Position numbers and translations under genes: made by a program
The notes under the pieces: model-generated
Seen by the model: only the letters and a program-made list of their open reading frames with translations
What the model was told of the DNA's origin: nothing
Database searches by the model: none
Shown here: piece after piece, positions 47,601-61,050 of the stretch
Numbering within the stretch: position 1 is the stretch's first letter
Layout: each line of letters opens with the position of its first letter
NCBI RefSeq assembly: GCF_014898815.1
Contig: NW_026515416.1
Span: forward strand, 248,001 to 312,000
Direction: 5' to 3'
DNA from: Panonychus citri
Taxonomy: Eukaryota; Arthropoda; Arachnida; Trombidiformes; Tetranychidae
DNA length: 64,000 bases

Positions 47601-50600
47601 TCACCTTTTTTTGTGACTAAAGATGAGGAGCAAAATGATGATGATGATGATGTGGTTAACCTCAGATACACAATAATCTAGTGTAAATAAGTTTAACTCA
47701 GAAAATGAAATTGAAGTCGAATTGGAGTTCAGTGAATGAATTTGAATAGCCACTGGTCATCTCTCGGTTTATCCAGGATGTATCATCATCAAGAGTTATT
47801 TAGATTAATTTTTTCCTCTCTCTCTGACCTTCTTGGTGAAAATGAACAAGCATTAAGATAAAGTATGATAAACTATTGACATGTAAATCCATGTCACCAT
47901 GATAAATCATGATAGATCACATATATTACATTCAAGTTAACATGAATAAATATAATAAATAATAATAAGATGAAGGTGATCATTATCATGACGAAAAAGG
48001 TATCACAACATATTGAACATTAACCATATTGATACTGAACTATCATCATCATCAAACAAAATCATTTGTAAAAGGGTTCACAGATTGAGTCTATTAATAT
48101 TATTAAATTGGAACAATTTAAACTAATCAGAAATGATTAGATTAATTTCATGATCAACTAAAAGCAGCTATCACCATGATTGTAATGATGGTGAAGGAAT
48201 CAACTTGATTAGGTGCAAAAAGTGATCATCTTGCTGATGTTTATGATGAAACATTTATTTCAATATCTGAAATCATCATCACAATGGTGATGATAAAATG
48301 AATACATGATTCATTGAGAATCACATTTATCTCATAAAAATATCAAAACAATAGGAAAAACATATGATCAATCATTTGAAATTTGAAAGATAAACAAGAA
48401 AAAAGCAAAATACAAATATCAACATGAATAAAACAGTATCAATATTAATTCAATTGTTTCAATATCTGCTAATACATTTTCGCTCTTTGAATCAAAATGA
48501 ATATGTTTCAATCCTGGAAATAAAGTATTATTACAGGGGAGAAAATCTAATAACACTGAATAGTAATCATGAGAAAATGTGATTGAACATTGAGAAAAAT
48601 TAATAAACAAAATATGAATTTGCAAAGGAATTCATGGTTATAGCGACTTGGTAAATTCCAAGTTCATGGCTGTATTATTAACGAATCACCAATTAGTTAA
48701 ATCAGAGTCTAATTAGTGAATGAGAATTTACCTTTGATATTATTATTATTAATTACGAATGAATTTCCTAATGATGTATTTCAGTATAATTGTAACCATG
48801 GTAACAAATTCTGAGATCTAATTACAAGGAAAATTTTACATTCTTTTTTTTACCTTTTTGAATATTTCCATTCTGTTCTGAGGTTATTCTGAATAACTAG
48901 AACACAAATTATGTTATCATCAACTATAAACTCCATGTCATCTATTGGTAAATAGTAATCAATCATTTTCACCCTGAAAAAAAACAATTTTATCATCATC
49001 TTCATCTCTAGTATAACTTTTACAAGATAATTTTATCAAGTCAATACATTACAAGTTATCAGCTGATATCAAAACAATAATAAACAAGAAATTATATATC
49101 ATATTGATGTAATTGTGAAATTTTTTTCTCCTCTCTAGTGATAATAATGTTACTTGTGGTTTATATGAGATGAGGATGACAAAAGGATAAATTTTGACGA
49201 TGAGAGTTACAATTGTGACCATAAAATCAAACTGCAACTTTAAATCTGATAAAATGATTATGTTACATAGGAATTTTTTTTTCTCATTCTTTTCACAATA
49301 AAACATCAATAATATTTCAAGGGAAAAATAACTGATTCCAACATTTTACTTGTCAACTTGTTATTTCATTTTCAAAGTAAGTGGTCAACATATTACACTA
49401 GACACAATCATCATCATCAAGATTATCACCATCATCATCAGAACTATCATCAATTTTGAAAGTCACAACCAAACTGACCAAAGGACAGTTTAAATAAATA
49501 GGGTGGGAAGGGAAATACGATTTCTTTTGAGAAGGTGAAAAAGTTATCAGATCAATGATTTAAAAATCATAGACTATTCAAAGTCAATGATAATCCATGA
49601 TCAAAATTGACCTACAATTTAGCAAAGAGTTGAGATAATCATAAATGTTATTTTTAAATCTTTCAAACCTTGAATTCAATTCTTAAAGTAATCTAAATTG
49701 TCCCTGAGTATCATGAGATCATCATCATCATCATTATCATGAAACATCAGCATCCTTTGATCATCACCATCACCATTATCATCATCATCAAGTAAGCAAC
49801 ACAGAAAATAGTTAAGTAACTGAACTAAATGTTGTTGGTACTCTGATAACAATCAACGAAATGCTGATGATATTGTAACTCATAAACTCTTACATATAAC
49901 TGTAAATTCAGTTTGCTATTGTTATTATTGTTATATTGTTTTGACAAACAAACAATTGACTTACTTTTCTGTCAATGATAAAAACAACAACAATGTAATA
50001 ATAACATGGGAATGATAAAAGTTTCATGGAGGAAAAAATATAAACTTAGAGTTACTTTTGAAACTACTAAAGCCCATAGACTGTAAATAATAAAATAAAA
50101 TATCAAACTGAGTGTCCACTATGCTCATAGTGACCATTTAATGTTTAAACCGTTGGACAATAATAGTAATATCAATGACGATAATAACAATTACATTTCT
50201 TCAAGTAATAAAAAATATAACAGAAAAAAAAATTCTTACTGATTGTAGTGATTGTAGCAATTAACTTATACCAAATTGTTAATATACTGTTAGTTTAAGT
50301 AGATTATGCTTGCTTATTGAATTATTGGTAAAAATATTAATAGTTGAATGGTAACAATTAATAAATTGCTGATTATTGGAAACACAAAAAAAGATTTTAA
50401 ATTTTAAATGATCATAATTTTGTTGAATTATTTCATTTGAATTTTAGTTTTTCTCAATGCAAAAATTAGTTAGCAAAACATTTACTTTATTATTTTAAAT
50501 TTCCGCAATTTAGTAATTGTAATTATATTAATAGTTTGAAGAAAGACCCATTATTGAACATTTTTGTTGGCAAATTTTACAAAAATTTAATTCCAATTAT

Positions 50601-53600
50601 CATTATCATTATCCAAGATCTTTAATTATGATAACTCACTAAGATCATGTTAATGATAATATTCAGAAGTGTTTTTTTTTCATCATCTATGAAAATTACA
50701 TGATGAAAAAAACACACACAGGGAGATCATCAAAAGCATTTACAGTTAATGATGATAAACAAAATACACTAACTATTCATTAATTCAGTTCAATGTTCAC
50801 ATCTAATTGTCAGAAAGTATTTTAAGAATCATGTAATCAGATAGAAGAGAAAGAGAGAGAGAGAGACAGAGAGTGTTTTTTGTTACGATATCACATGAAA
50901 AAGTTCAAGAGATTTTATTGTAATGGAAAAGAAAGAAAAGGAGAGGATAAGAGGGAGTTGGGAGAGAGAGAGAGAGAGTAAATGATACCATGTAATAGAA
51001 GTAGTTAACACCATGTAAAACACAAGGAGAGATTGAGTGAGTGAGAGGTGAAGGGAATTTGGATGAACAAAAAGCTTTTTAAGATGAATTAAGACAATTA
51101 TTTGATAAATGGGTTCGAATAAAAATAACACCAAGAATCAGGGGATGAAATTAAATTCAGATGAAACTATGAATTCAATTGTGAATCAACTGATAACAAC
51201 AAGAAGTAACATCATCATCTTTACTTCCTCCTCCTCCTCATTGTCATCACAATGTTTTTTCAACTTTTACACACAAGGAATAAAAAAAAATGAATATATT
51301 ATTATATGATAATCACAATGGTTGCAAACATGAAATGCAAAAAAATTTAGGAAATGAAATGTTGGAGTAAAGGGAAAAAGTTCAGAATTTTTTTCTTTCT
51401 GGAATAACGGTAAAAGTTTTTTTTCTCTGAGAAAAAAAAGATGAGGATGATGAAGATGAAGATGATGATGATGATGAAAGTGAATTTTAAATAATATGAA
51501 TGTGTGTATGTGTTTATATGTAAGATGTAAAAAGGATTGTGATAAATTGTATCGTGATTTTGAGGGAAAAAGTTTCATTACTCACAAGAGATAGATACAG
51601 AATCGATAATCGATTGTGAACATTTTCTAGCACTTTTCTTTTTCTCATATTATTATTATTTATCTACATCAGGGAAAAGACGAATCAGTGTTTATCTTTT
51701 CGTCCAAATAATCATCTAAATAATTGTGTCTGTGTATGAATATATTACATGGATGTGTATCTCAATAGTTGGCTGAACACTTTTACATGAAATAATTTTG
51801 TGATTTTGGAGGATTTTCATTTCAATTATTATCATCATTCAAGGTATAAATACACAATAGGCTTGGGTATTGAAAAGATTGATTTAATTCAGATTCAGCA
51901 TTGAATAACAATTATCATCGTCACATTTTATATTCATGTCTACTTGAGCTTTTTAAATCCATTCAAATCAATTGTATTTCTAACATTAAGTGGGTAAGTT
52001 TTTTATTATTATTACAACGAGCTCTTCATTTTTGATTCAACTTTTTTTTTACCAATTACCTAATTGTGGGTAAGAATATCATGAAATCTCATGTAGAGTT
52101 TTAGTTTAATAGTTGTGATTGATTCCTGGATGGTTTGATTTTTCATTCCTAACAGGACTAAATGTTTGATATGTAATAAAATGTAATATATAAAATCCAA
52201 TGAACATTTTAAATTCTGATATTCAGACAGTGAAAAAGAGCGAGAGAGTGAGTTAGTGAGAGAGGCAATAAAATGATAACATAAAAAGAAAAAAACATTT
52301 TAGAAATAGAAAATTCTGAATTTCGAAACTCAATTCAACAATTGATCATCATGAAGAGAGAGAGAGAGAGAAATAGTTCCAGGAAATAGTTTCAAATTGA
52401 TTACGGAAATAGGTTGAAAATTTCATAAGTAAAATAGCAATGGAAAAGGTAAAATGGTGAATTTCAGGGTGAATACAAGATTGAAATGTGATTACACATT
52501 TGGAATAGGATAAAAAAAAGTTTTCTAGTATATTATCAGATAATAATAACAATAATATCAGGCTAATATTAAAGTTTATATAGCGTTTAGGTTTCTGGGT
52601 CTGATGTAATAATAATTGATAGATGGATAAAGGTCAGTGAAATGCAACTGACGGTCAAGCAAAAAAACATATTGATATTATTTGTGATCAGATGAATGGT
52701 CAAGATTTTTTCTCTCTTCATCTGACCCCTTAACTCTTATCAATACAAACAGCAAATATATTTGAAAGTGATATATTAAACAACTTGGATTTACAGAGAT
52801 ACACATATACACTATATATTGTAATCATAAATCACCATGTTGTTCAATACATGAGGTATGAATTCTATACACTGGTGATTATGTTTTCAGAAGACACATT
52901 CAATTAATTCTACCTTTTCATGATAATCATGATTCTCATCTAGAGGAAAATCATCTAAAGTAAATACTGTAAGTTGTTATGAAACTGACGATATATTTTC
53001 ATATATCGATTTCAGGTCATCCGATGTTGATCTTGTTCTTTGATTATCTATCGAGAACTTTATTAGAGGGGAAAAAATAAAGTTCTGGCTGACACTTAAC
53101 CATTATCATCCAATTTCCTTGATACTAGACAGAGATATCATCATTGGAATCAACATTTCTGATCGACCCAAGTGATAATCTCAACAAGATAAACTATTTG
53201 GAAATATGATCAGAATTTTCTGGTTCCTATTTATTCATCCTTTTCAAGAAAATTGTGACTCTTTCCTCCTCTCTCTTGTCTTTGATTCTGATTGAATTCA
53301 ATGGCTAAAAAATCATGATGAGCAAATAAAAAGATAAGTAAACATGGTATTGGGAGAAAAGTGCTGACACTGAACTGAAATCAACTGAACTTTGATCTAA
53401 ATGTTGGCTTAAAAACTCAATTGATGTAAATATAAGGACAAAGAACCATGAGCATCTTATATTAGGTAAGTAAAATCTTCGAGGTGGTAAAGTGATGATG
53501 ATAAAAGTTCATTTCCATTGAGAGGGAAAGAAAAAAAAGAAAAAGATTCTAACCAGAATAAAAGTTCTGATTCTCAGTGTAACCAGAATTTTCTTGTTTC

Positions 53601-56600
53601 TATTTGTTAACCAAGTTTCAACAGAATTGGAAAGCAATTGTAGGATGTGTGTATGTGAGAGAGAAAGAGATATAAAGGTAAAAGTGATGAGGATAAAAGT
53701 AGAAAGATAGAAAACCTTTGAGACTCTAAAATGATCATCATGACACTGAAAAAGAAAATCAATGGATTCAGAAAGATTCTGATTGAAGGTAAAAGATTTT
53801 CAAATATCATGTAATCATGATCACTTTTTATGAGCATTACAAGAATCATGTAACATCAACAGAAAAGTTATTGACACTCAAGTACTAATAATAAAAAAAA
53901 ACCAATCTAGTATTTGGGATATATGATAAAATTCAAATTCGTATGTATTAATATATAAAATCATGCTGATAGTTGAAATGAAACAAAAATCACAATGGTC
54001 AAAATTAGACCTTAAAGTTAATAACAATCTGAAACTGATTAGTTTGAGCTAGTTATTATTATGAGTGTAATTGTGATGATAAGTTGATAATTTGAGGAAA
54101 TTACTTTCTAATACCTCAGCTTATATTTAATGGATTAAGATTCAATTAAATTAGATTTGATTGTAACGGGCAATCGATTAACAATTATATCAGAATCAAA
54201 ATAGAGTTTGAGATAAGAAAAAAAAATCTCCTTGATTGATTGAATGAGGTTCTGAGTTGTATTGAAATTAAATTGGGAATTGGAGGTTAAATTGTTGTTG
54301 TTATTATTGTCAAACTAATAATGTTGATATCAAAATTGTAGTAACAGGTAATAAAAAAAATAATATCATCAATGGGCAGATATTTTTTTTATTGTTACTG
54401 GTCAGTTTTGTAAGTGAAATAAACAAGGAAAAGGTCAAGATAAATCAGTTTCTAATAAGGTATTTTTTTTGATAAACTCCAAGTGGAAATCGCATCAATT
54501 TTTACAGAATCAAAAGAGAAAAGAAAATTCTGAACCAATTATCTGTTTCTCTGAACAATAATCTTCATGGTTCAATAATGATCATGATGAAAATTTATCA
54601 ATTACCAACAAACAACAAGTCACCATTGACGATAATATTTTCATCTTCAGTAACAATGGATTCCAAATACATCATCATGCTGATACTTAATAGTAAAGTT
54701 CAGTGAATCAGTATTTCTTCAGGGTAATAGGTTGTTGTTCATTTATTTTTTTTTTCTCTTCCTATCATGATGATTAGTTGATTTTAATGTTAATTTCCAT
54801 TCACTTGATGCTAATGAAACGTAAATAAATAATTTTATAATCATGGGAATGATTATTTAGGAACAAAACAAATTAAAGATTCAAATTTAATCCTTAATTT
54901 TTTCCAATCTCAGATTCTTAATGTGACTTTAACTTTTAATCTATCAGATAGTTGGAAGGCTAATTAAAAGTACCAATCAAGTAGTAATCCTGTTATTCAA
55001 TAAAATTACAGATTGAAATTCAAGTTTCATCATGTATTATAAACCAATCGGTAACAATTAGTTAATCTAGTTCACTGTTGACTAATTAAAACAGAAACCA
55101 AGTTATGATCATTTGGTTTACAATTCAAACTAATCAAACTTTTCATTGGTTTCTCATTGCATTTTATTTTGTATTATAATCATTTGAGATTAGTAAAGAA
55201 AAATTAAATCCTATCGGATTAAACGAGCTGAAAGAAAGTAAAGAAAATGTTGAACAGATTAAGCTAAAAGTTAGAGTATAAAAGTTTAATCATAATCACA
55301 ATTAAATGGTTAATATTTAATGTAAATTATTGGTTGTGGCTTAATTTTTACGGATCATCTCATCATTTGATATAATCTTTTTGGTGTGTAGTTTTTTTTA
55401 ATCATTTATATTAGTATTCATTGGATGACGATCATCAATGATAAATAACGTGAATGATAATCATGGTGTAGAATCAGATTAATATATAACACAGTGAACA
55501 AGAATCAATTGTAATTGAATTGAATGATGAACATTTTCTGATCCTTACTATTCAATATAATTGGATCTTATTTATATGTATTATCATTACATGTAATATA
55601 TTTGAATTAGCTTTTCATTGTTGAACATCACCATCATCTACCTTGACTTTATCATCTTCAACGACACATGATGATAACAAAATCTAATACTGTTTAACAG
55701 TATATATAATAATAATAAGAGATGATGATGATGATGATGATAATAATAATGATTCAATATTCTGGTTGTCGTTTGAATCAGAATTATAATCATCATTAAA
55801 TTGGTGAATAAAGGAAATAATAAGAAGATAAAGGAAAAACCAATGTTAAAGTTACCTGAATAATAGTAATAATCAGCGATAATAATCATAACCATGCAAG
55901 TAATAAATAAATTGAAAACTGAGCATAATGATAATCAAATTGTCAAATCATTGATTATGAATGGTCAGTAAAAGTTATGGTGTATTCATTATCTCAATTA
56001 GTTGATTTACTAATGGAAATGGGATTAATATTTGAGAAGCTTTTTTCAGGGTAAAAATCTAATCAATAGTAAATCCAAATGAGAAAACAAAGTTTCCAAG
56101 ATCAAGTTCATTATCATTATTGATTTTCATTTTGATATCGACAATTAGTTTAAAATCAATCATTATGATAATAGTAACAAAGTATCATATTAAATCAATA
56201 TAAATATTGTAATCATTATATAATCATTACCATCGCCAAGTTATATTGAAGGAATTCAGTTGTAATGGAAATAAGGAAATGATGTATCAGATATTAGAGT
56301 GAATTTTTTTTCTACTAGAGAAATAGTAGATGAGAAAGAAAACAAAAGATGATATATAGATGATAATGATAAGAGATAGACTATTTAATATTATATTAAA
56401 AAAAACTCAGAGAATCACAGGGAGTGACGAAATTGACAGAACTATTTTCGAAGTGAAAATGAAGTTAACGTTGAAATAGTAACAATAACAATGATAAAAA
56501 AAAGTGTATTTGGTTGATATTATGTGCTTCGAATTGACAAAATGTTCAATTTATATTCTGATGATCATCATGATCATCATGATGAAGAAAAAGTATCAAC

Positions 56601-56751
56601 ATTTTACGATCACATGGACATTTCCAATGGTTATTCAATTGAATATACTTAGTTTTCTCATTCTCTTTTCTTTTTCCTCTATGTTGAGCAAATCAAATAT
56701 CCTTTTCAAATGATGGTCATAATAATGTTCATATTTAGGTGGACACACATT

Positions 56752-56784
<33 letters not shown>

Positions 56785-59700
56785 AAAAGAAAGGATATGA
56801 GATGATAAGCACAAAGTCATTTTATCACAATGGGAGCTAAGATGATGGAAAAGATGACAATTTTTTTCTCTTCTTCTTATCATCATAATAGAAAGTTCAG
56901 ATTCCATTGAAAATGAAGAGTAGGTGATGATAAAAGGTGAAAGGAGTTAAATTATGATCTCGATTAAATTGAATGGTTATTATATTGTATTTAGAGTTTA
57001 CTTTTGCTGATTCTCATGATCATCAGCTGAGTTAAGCATTTCAATGTTTTCCACCAGAATTTTATCACCACGAAATTTGAAACTTTTTACCACTTTCACT
57101 CCATGTCCAAGATGACTGTTCATCAGGGTGTAATATTATTCTGATTGTGATTGCTTTTCCTAACTTCCTTCATTCACCATTATCATAAGACTTATATAAA
57201 TATCAATTCTGTTTGTAACTATTATTTTTCAGGTTGGTAATAAATTTTTGGAAACAAAAAAATTGGATCATGATTAACTAGGTTACTGAACAATTGATCA
57301 TGATAATCAATTTTTTTTATAGCTATATTGTTTAAGTGAATTGTTGCTGTTGTTGATGATGATGATAAAACATCACCAATGAAAATGAATAGTCTCATTA
57401 GTTGGGGAGAGGGAATTGAAAAGTTTGATTAATTTTCAAGTGAAAACTGATCAGTCAAATTTGAGATACACTTAGAAATACACAATTAACGATCCAGAGA
57501 AATTTGATTGATTGTGTTGATGAAGATGATGATAAGTTGGAAATACACAATTGATGATATAAAAACAATGAATGAGAGTATTATCAATGTTATAAGGAAG
57601 GAAACTTGAATAATCTCCTTTTCTTTCAAGTAACAATAATCAAGTCAAAAAGAAATTCTCTCTCTCTCCTTTTTTCTTAATGAATATGATTAACTTTGAG
57701 TGAGTAATTTTTATATCAATGAAACAGGGAGGTGAGAATTATCATATTATCATAATATAGTATTAATAATAATTTAGATTTGGGAATAAATTCGATAAAT
57801 AATGATAATGATTATGTTAATGATAATGGAAGAAGAAAATTAATAATCAAGACGAAGAAAAAAAGGAAAAGGAAATCAATCAAAAAACATTGTATCCGTT
57901 TCAATTCATTCTTTATGAATGAGTTGAAATTTGCAATAATTTTACACTTTGGTTAAACTGAATGTTCAAAATTTCAATGATAGTTAATTGTAGCTACGGA
58001 AATAGTTATTAATTGTTATCATTCAATTTTTTGTCCTTCTCTTGATTCAATTACAACAAAGACTCGACACTTGATTGACCATTGAAATGGTTTAATTAAT
58101 TAAACGAAAAGGCAATTATTATTAACCAGATAATGTTGAACATATTGAAATCAAATATAATTAATTAAATTCGGTTAAAAATTAGATAATGAAAAAAGTG
58201 TTTACGTTTTTAACCGACACATGAGTGACATCTATTGGGGAAATTGTTACTTATTCCTTTTTCTAATTCAATTTGATTTGACATGATTGATTTGATTTCG
58301 ATTAAATTATGATTAAAGGTATACTATGTTATTTTAGAAAAGGTAATTAAGTTTTCTTTTTCATAGGATATGCTTTTATCTAATCAGATGTATTGATTTA
58401 AATGTCAGGTAAAAGTTAAGGTTGTGTTTGAATTAGAAATGAGATTAAGTTTATTTTGTTTAAATGTATAATCATCAACAAATTAATCTTAATCTAGGAA
58501 GTGGGTTTGTGAGTAAATCATCATTAGGTTAAGGTTTTTGCTTTCCTCAGGTAGGCTGAAAAACCTGAACCAGGTAAAAGGGGGGAAATGATGATGTATG
58601 ACAACATCCGTAAGGTAAAAGTTAAAGTAGATTCATCAAAATGAATGAGACATTAGGAAACTGATGATAATGATGATTAAAATAACACATTAAACTTAAT
58701 TACTTTGGTAATGCATATACACCTAAGTAACTTATTGGTGACCTTAATTTAAGGATTTTTTTTCTGTTACAATTAACAATCATGAGAGATTCAATAGGAA
58801 ATAATTTACTATTTGTGGTTGAATGAATCAAGAAAAGTTTTGATTTGGTTTTCTGTTTCACTTAATCATTATATTACTTCAAGTAATTACTGATTGTATC
58901 TAATTGTTGTTGATTATTAGACAATTAACTTCATCACTTTTCTGGCCATTTTCATTTTATGAATGGTAATGTTTAAAAGTGATTTAAATTAATCATATTA
59001 TTAATATTTGAAGAGTTATGTATCAAAAGGTAAACCTTCATTAAGAAATTAATTACATATCAATCAATTCATAGATTATGATGATTATAATTAAGCTTTT
59101 TTTAAGTTTCTCTTATTATTGTTGTTGTTGTTGTTAAGCCAATTAGTTTCATCTTAATTTATTCATAGGATTGATTAATGATTAAGTTTGTTTGATTTGA
59201 TTTGTTAATCATCATAATCATGATGATTATTGATCATCAATCAAATGCTTAATATTTGTGTTAGTTTAGTTTAATTTGTTGTAAATGTAACTAGATGATC
59301 ATCATCAATGGTAATCATTAACTGTTAATTCAATAGATTAATTTTTTTTGTAAATATTGTCCTTATTTTTGAATTGTTTATGTTTGAGTCTTACTGATCA
59401 TTTAGAGGATAATTAATTTAGGGAATTACTTTAATTGTGGATTAGGGCAACTTTGATTTTGCAATCAAAATTGGAATCATTATTAATGGTATATCAACAT
59501 CATTAGCTACCTGATTGTCAAGTTTTCAACTGTAATCAGTTTTGTATAATTGTTTTCGTGATACAATTAATAAGATGAAATCGGATCAAATTAAGTTCAT
59601 AATTTGATGATCTACATGAAAAAAATTGTAACCTTTAAATACCCAATTAAAAAAAAACTGAAATGATATTGGAATCTTAATTTTGTTTTTTTTCTTGCTT

Positions 59701-61050
59701 TCCTAGCTGATGGCAGTAATAATTAATTTCCACTGCTGATTGCTGATGATATATTAAATCATGATACCAGATTGAAAATATACTCAGATAATGATAATAA
59801 TTAATGTCTTCAAGATGTATGTCAATGGGTTGGGAAATTGAGTTATATAAGAGAAAAAAGAAGAAAAAATCAACTGGTAATATGATGATAGATATGAAAA
59901 GATTTAGGAAAACGTGATTTATGGTAACGCAATTAGTTATGGGTAACTTTTTGTTGGATAAACTTGATCAGTGATCTTGATTGTAACCATTTTAGTTTTT
60001 GCCTTTTCTTGATATATCAAAGATTTTAAGGATTTTAGAGATTAAAATAAGTTAATCAAAACTCACCCTCGACCAATTGGTGATATAAAGTACAAGCAAC
60101 AGTGAACACGGTTGTCGATTATGTTTTTACGATTCAATCCTGATTCATCTTTGAAATATTGATCATATTGTTCATCGATGAAACCTTCGATAGCGTCAAA
60201 ACTGTTCTCGGTGTCAAGAGCATCGGCAAAACCTGGAGTATCGACAATTGTAACTTTGAGTTTAATTCCTTTCTCAATGATGTCCAATTGTTTCTTTTCA
60301 ACGGCCATGGTTCGGTTAAGCAATTGTTCAACAGGTATATTGACCCTATCTCTGTATAAATCAGCCAAGAAGAGACAATTGATTAAAGTAGATTTACCCA
60401 AACCGGATTCACCTGAAAGAAAAAGGGGAAAAAGAGATAGAGAAAAGATTAGAAAATATTAGAAAATATTGCCAATTCAATCAAATTGTAAGGAAAAAGT
60501 AACGAGATTTTTTTTCCTCTCTCATAAGTTAAGATAGTTAATCAGTTAGATTTGTTACATATGAAATATTAGACTAATTAGAATTGATTCTAATCTAATA
60601 TTATACAGAAAATAAGAAGGAAGATAAAGACTGTTAAGAAAAGAATGAGTTTGACTAGAGACATTTAAATTTGAATCGCGAATGTTACAATCACAATTTG
60701 GAATAAATTGATTGATTGATGATCAACGTCAGTAATTAATAAGACAAAAGGATGAAGCCAATATGAATTTGATCAGTTGCTTTTTTTCATTCTTTCGGTT
60801 GGAATTGCTGTTTAATGGTAAGATAAACAAAAAGAAAAGAACATACCAACAACCATGATGGTAAAGTCGAATCCTTTTTTAGCATATTTACGATGTAAAT
60901 GGTGTGGAAGAGTAGCGAACCCAATCTCAGAACCCTAGTAAAAGAAGAGGAAAAAAAACAATTAGAAAATAAATTAATTAGTAAAGCAAAAGACCGCAAC
61001 CGAATACAGATCATTGGCTTTTCTACCGTTATACTTACAACTCCGGGCAT
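42612..61050 (-). CDS. Sep1: Septin, Sep1/SEPT2 subgroup
   Basis: Nine exons on the - strand (61050-61039, 60934-60847, 60412-60067, 44786-44669, 44439-44338, 44061-43916, 43173-43078, 42941-42821, 42728-42612) join in phase to 381 residues. The P-loop GESGLGKST is at 34-42, G3 DTPGF at 91-95, G4 AKAD at 172-175, and the septin unique element (GRRTRGRVYPWG) near 240-251. A short C-terminal coiled coil (LLQMKEEEIRRMQEQL and following) lies near 335-362. GFATLPHHLHRKYAKKGF before the P-loop, DESGLNR and ECDSDEDEDF point to the Sep1/SEPT2 group. Septins are GTP-binding filament proteins of the cell cortex and cytokinesis. Oddities: Ala for the usual Gly after DTPGF, Arg for the usual His in the PxGHG block, and a 15.3-kb intron between residues 149 and 150. 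The start Met has only four residues before the first splice; an upstream exon is possible. Confidence 0.92.
42821..42941 (-). CDS. Sep1: septin exon 8 (variable linker)
   Basis: Encodes a Ser/Asn/Ala-rich linker and the start of the coiled coil (LLQMKEEE). Donor GTAAAT, acceptor AAACTCTTTAG. Confidence 0.82.
43078..43173 (-). CDS. Sep1: septin exon 7
   Basis: Encodes LHMQDLKDVTNEVLYENYRA, the conserved end of the septin GTPase domain. Donor GTATTA. Confidence 0.9.
43174..43915 (-). other. septin intron 6 (0.74 kb) with (AG)21
   Basis: Purine-rich on the + strand, with an uninterrupted AG run at 43493-43534. No coding signal. Confidence 0.7.
43916..44061 (-). CDS. Sep1: septin exon 6 (septin unique element)
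   Basis: Encodes ESIPFAVVGSTTPIEING, RTRGRVYPWG and DEQFSDYVKL, the diagnostic end of the septin G domain. Confidence 0.93.
44338..44439 (-). CDS. Sep1: septin exon 5
   Basis: Encodes LKELDDHGINIF and the acidic ECDSDEDEDF block shared with Sep1-type septins. Donor GTAAGT, acceptor TTGTCAACAG. Confidence 0.9.
44581..44661. repeat. (AG)26 joined to (GAT)10 beside a septin donor site
   Basis: Pure AG from 44581 to 44632, then GAT triplets to 44661, only 7 bp from the exon 4 donor. These repeats make up about a third of the 229-bp intron. Confidence 0.95.
44669..44786 (-). CDS. Sep1: septin exon 4 (G4 motif)
   Basis: Encodes LSQLDIQFMKRIHQKVNLVP, then IIAKAD, the G4 guanine-specificity motif. 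It completes the split Gly codon from exon 3. Donor GTAAAC, acceptor CTCCATAG. Confidence 0.93.
44787..60066 (-). other. septin intron 3 (15.3 kb)
   Basis: Noncoding, AT-rich, with scattered GAT/ATC and GA tracts (e.g. 56754-56782). No exon-like or transposon ORF with convincing composition; a 41-residue frame at 57123-56998 on the - strand is the only candidate. It separates the P-loop/G3 exons from the rest of the septin gene. Confidence 0.7.
60067..60412 (-). CDS. Sep1: septin exon 3 (P-loop to G3)
   Basis: Encodes ESGLGKSTLINCLFLADLY, the switch region, IVDTPGFAD and HCCLYFISPIGRG. Donor GTGAGT, acceptor TTCTTTCAG. Confidence 0.95.
60413..60846 (-). other. septin intron 2 (434 bp)
   Basis: AT-rich, nothing recognised beyond splice sites. 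Confidence 0.6.
60847..60934 (-). CDS. Sep1: septin exon 2 (N-terminal polybasic segment)
   Basis: Encodes GFATLPHHLHRKYAKKGF and FTIMVV up to the split first Gly of the P-loop. The basic HRKYAKK stretch corresponds to the septin membrane-binding polybasic region. Donor GTATGT, acceptor TTTTACTAG. Confidence 0.9.
61039..61050 (-). CDS. Sep1: septin exon 1 (start codon)
   Basis: ATG plus three codons (MPGV) ending at the donor GTAAGT, in phase 0 with exon 2. Very short, but the context is good (AACAAG before ATG). Confidence 0.7.
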
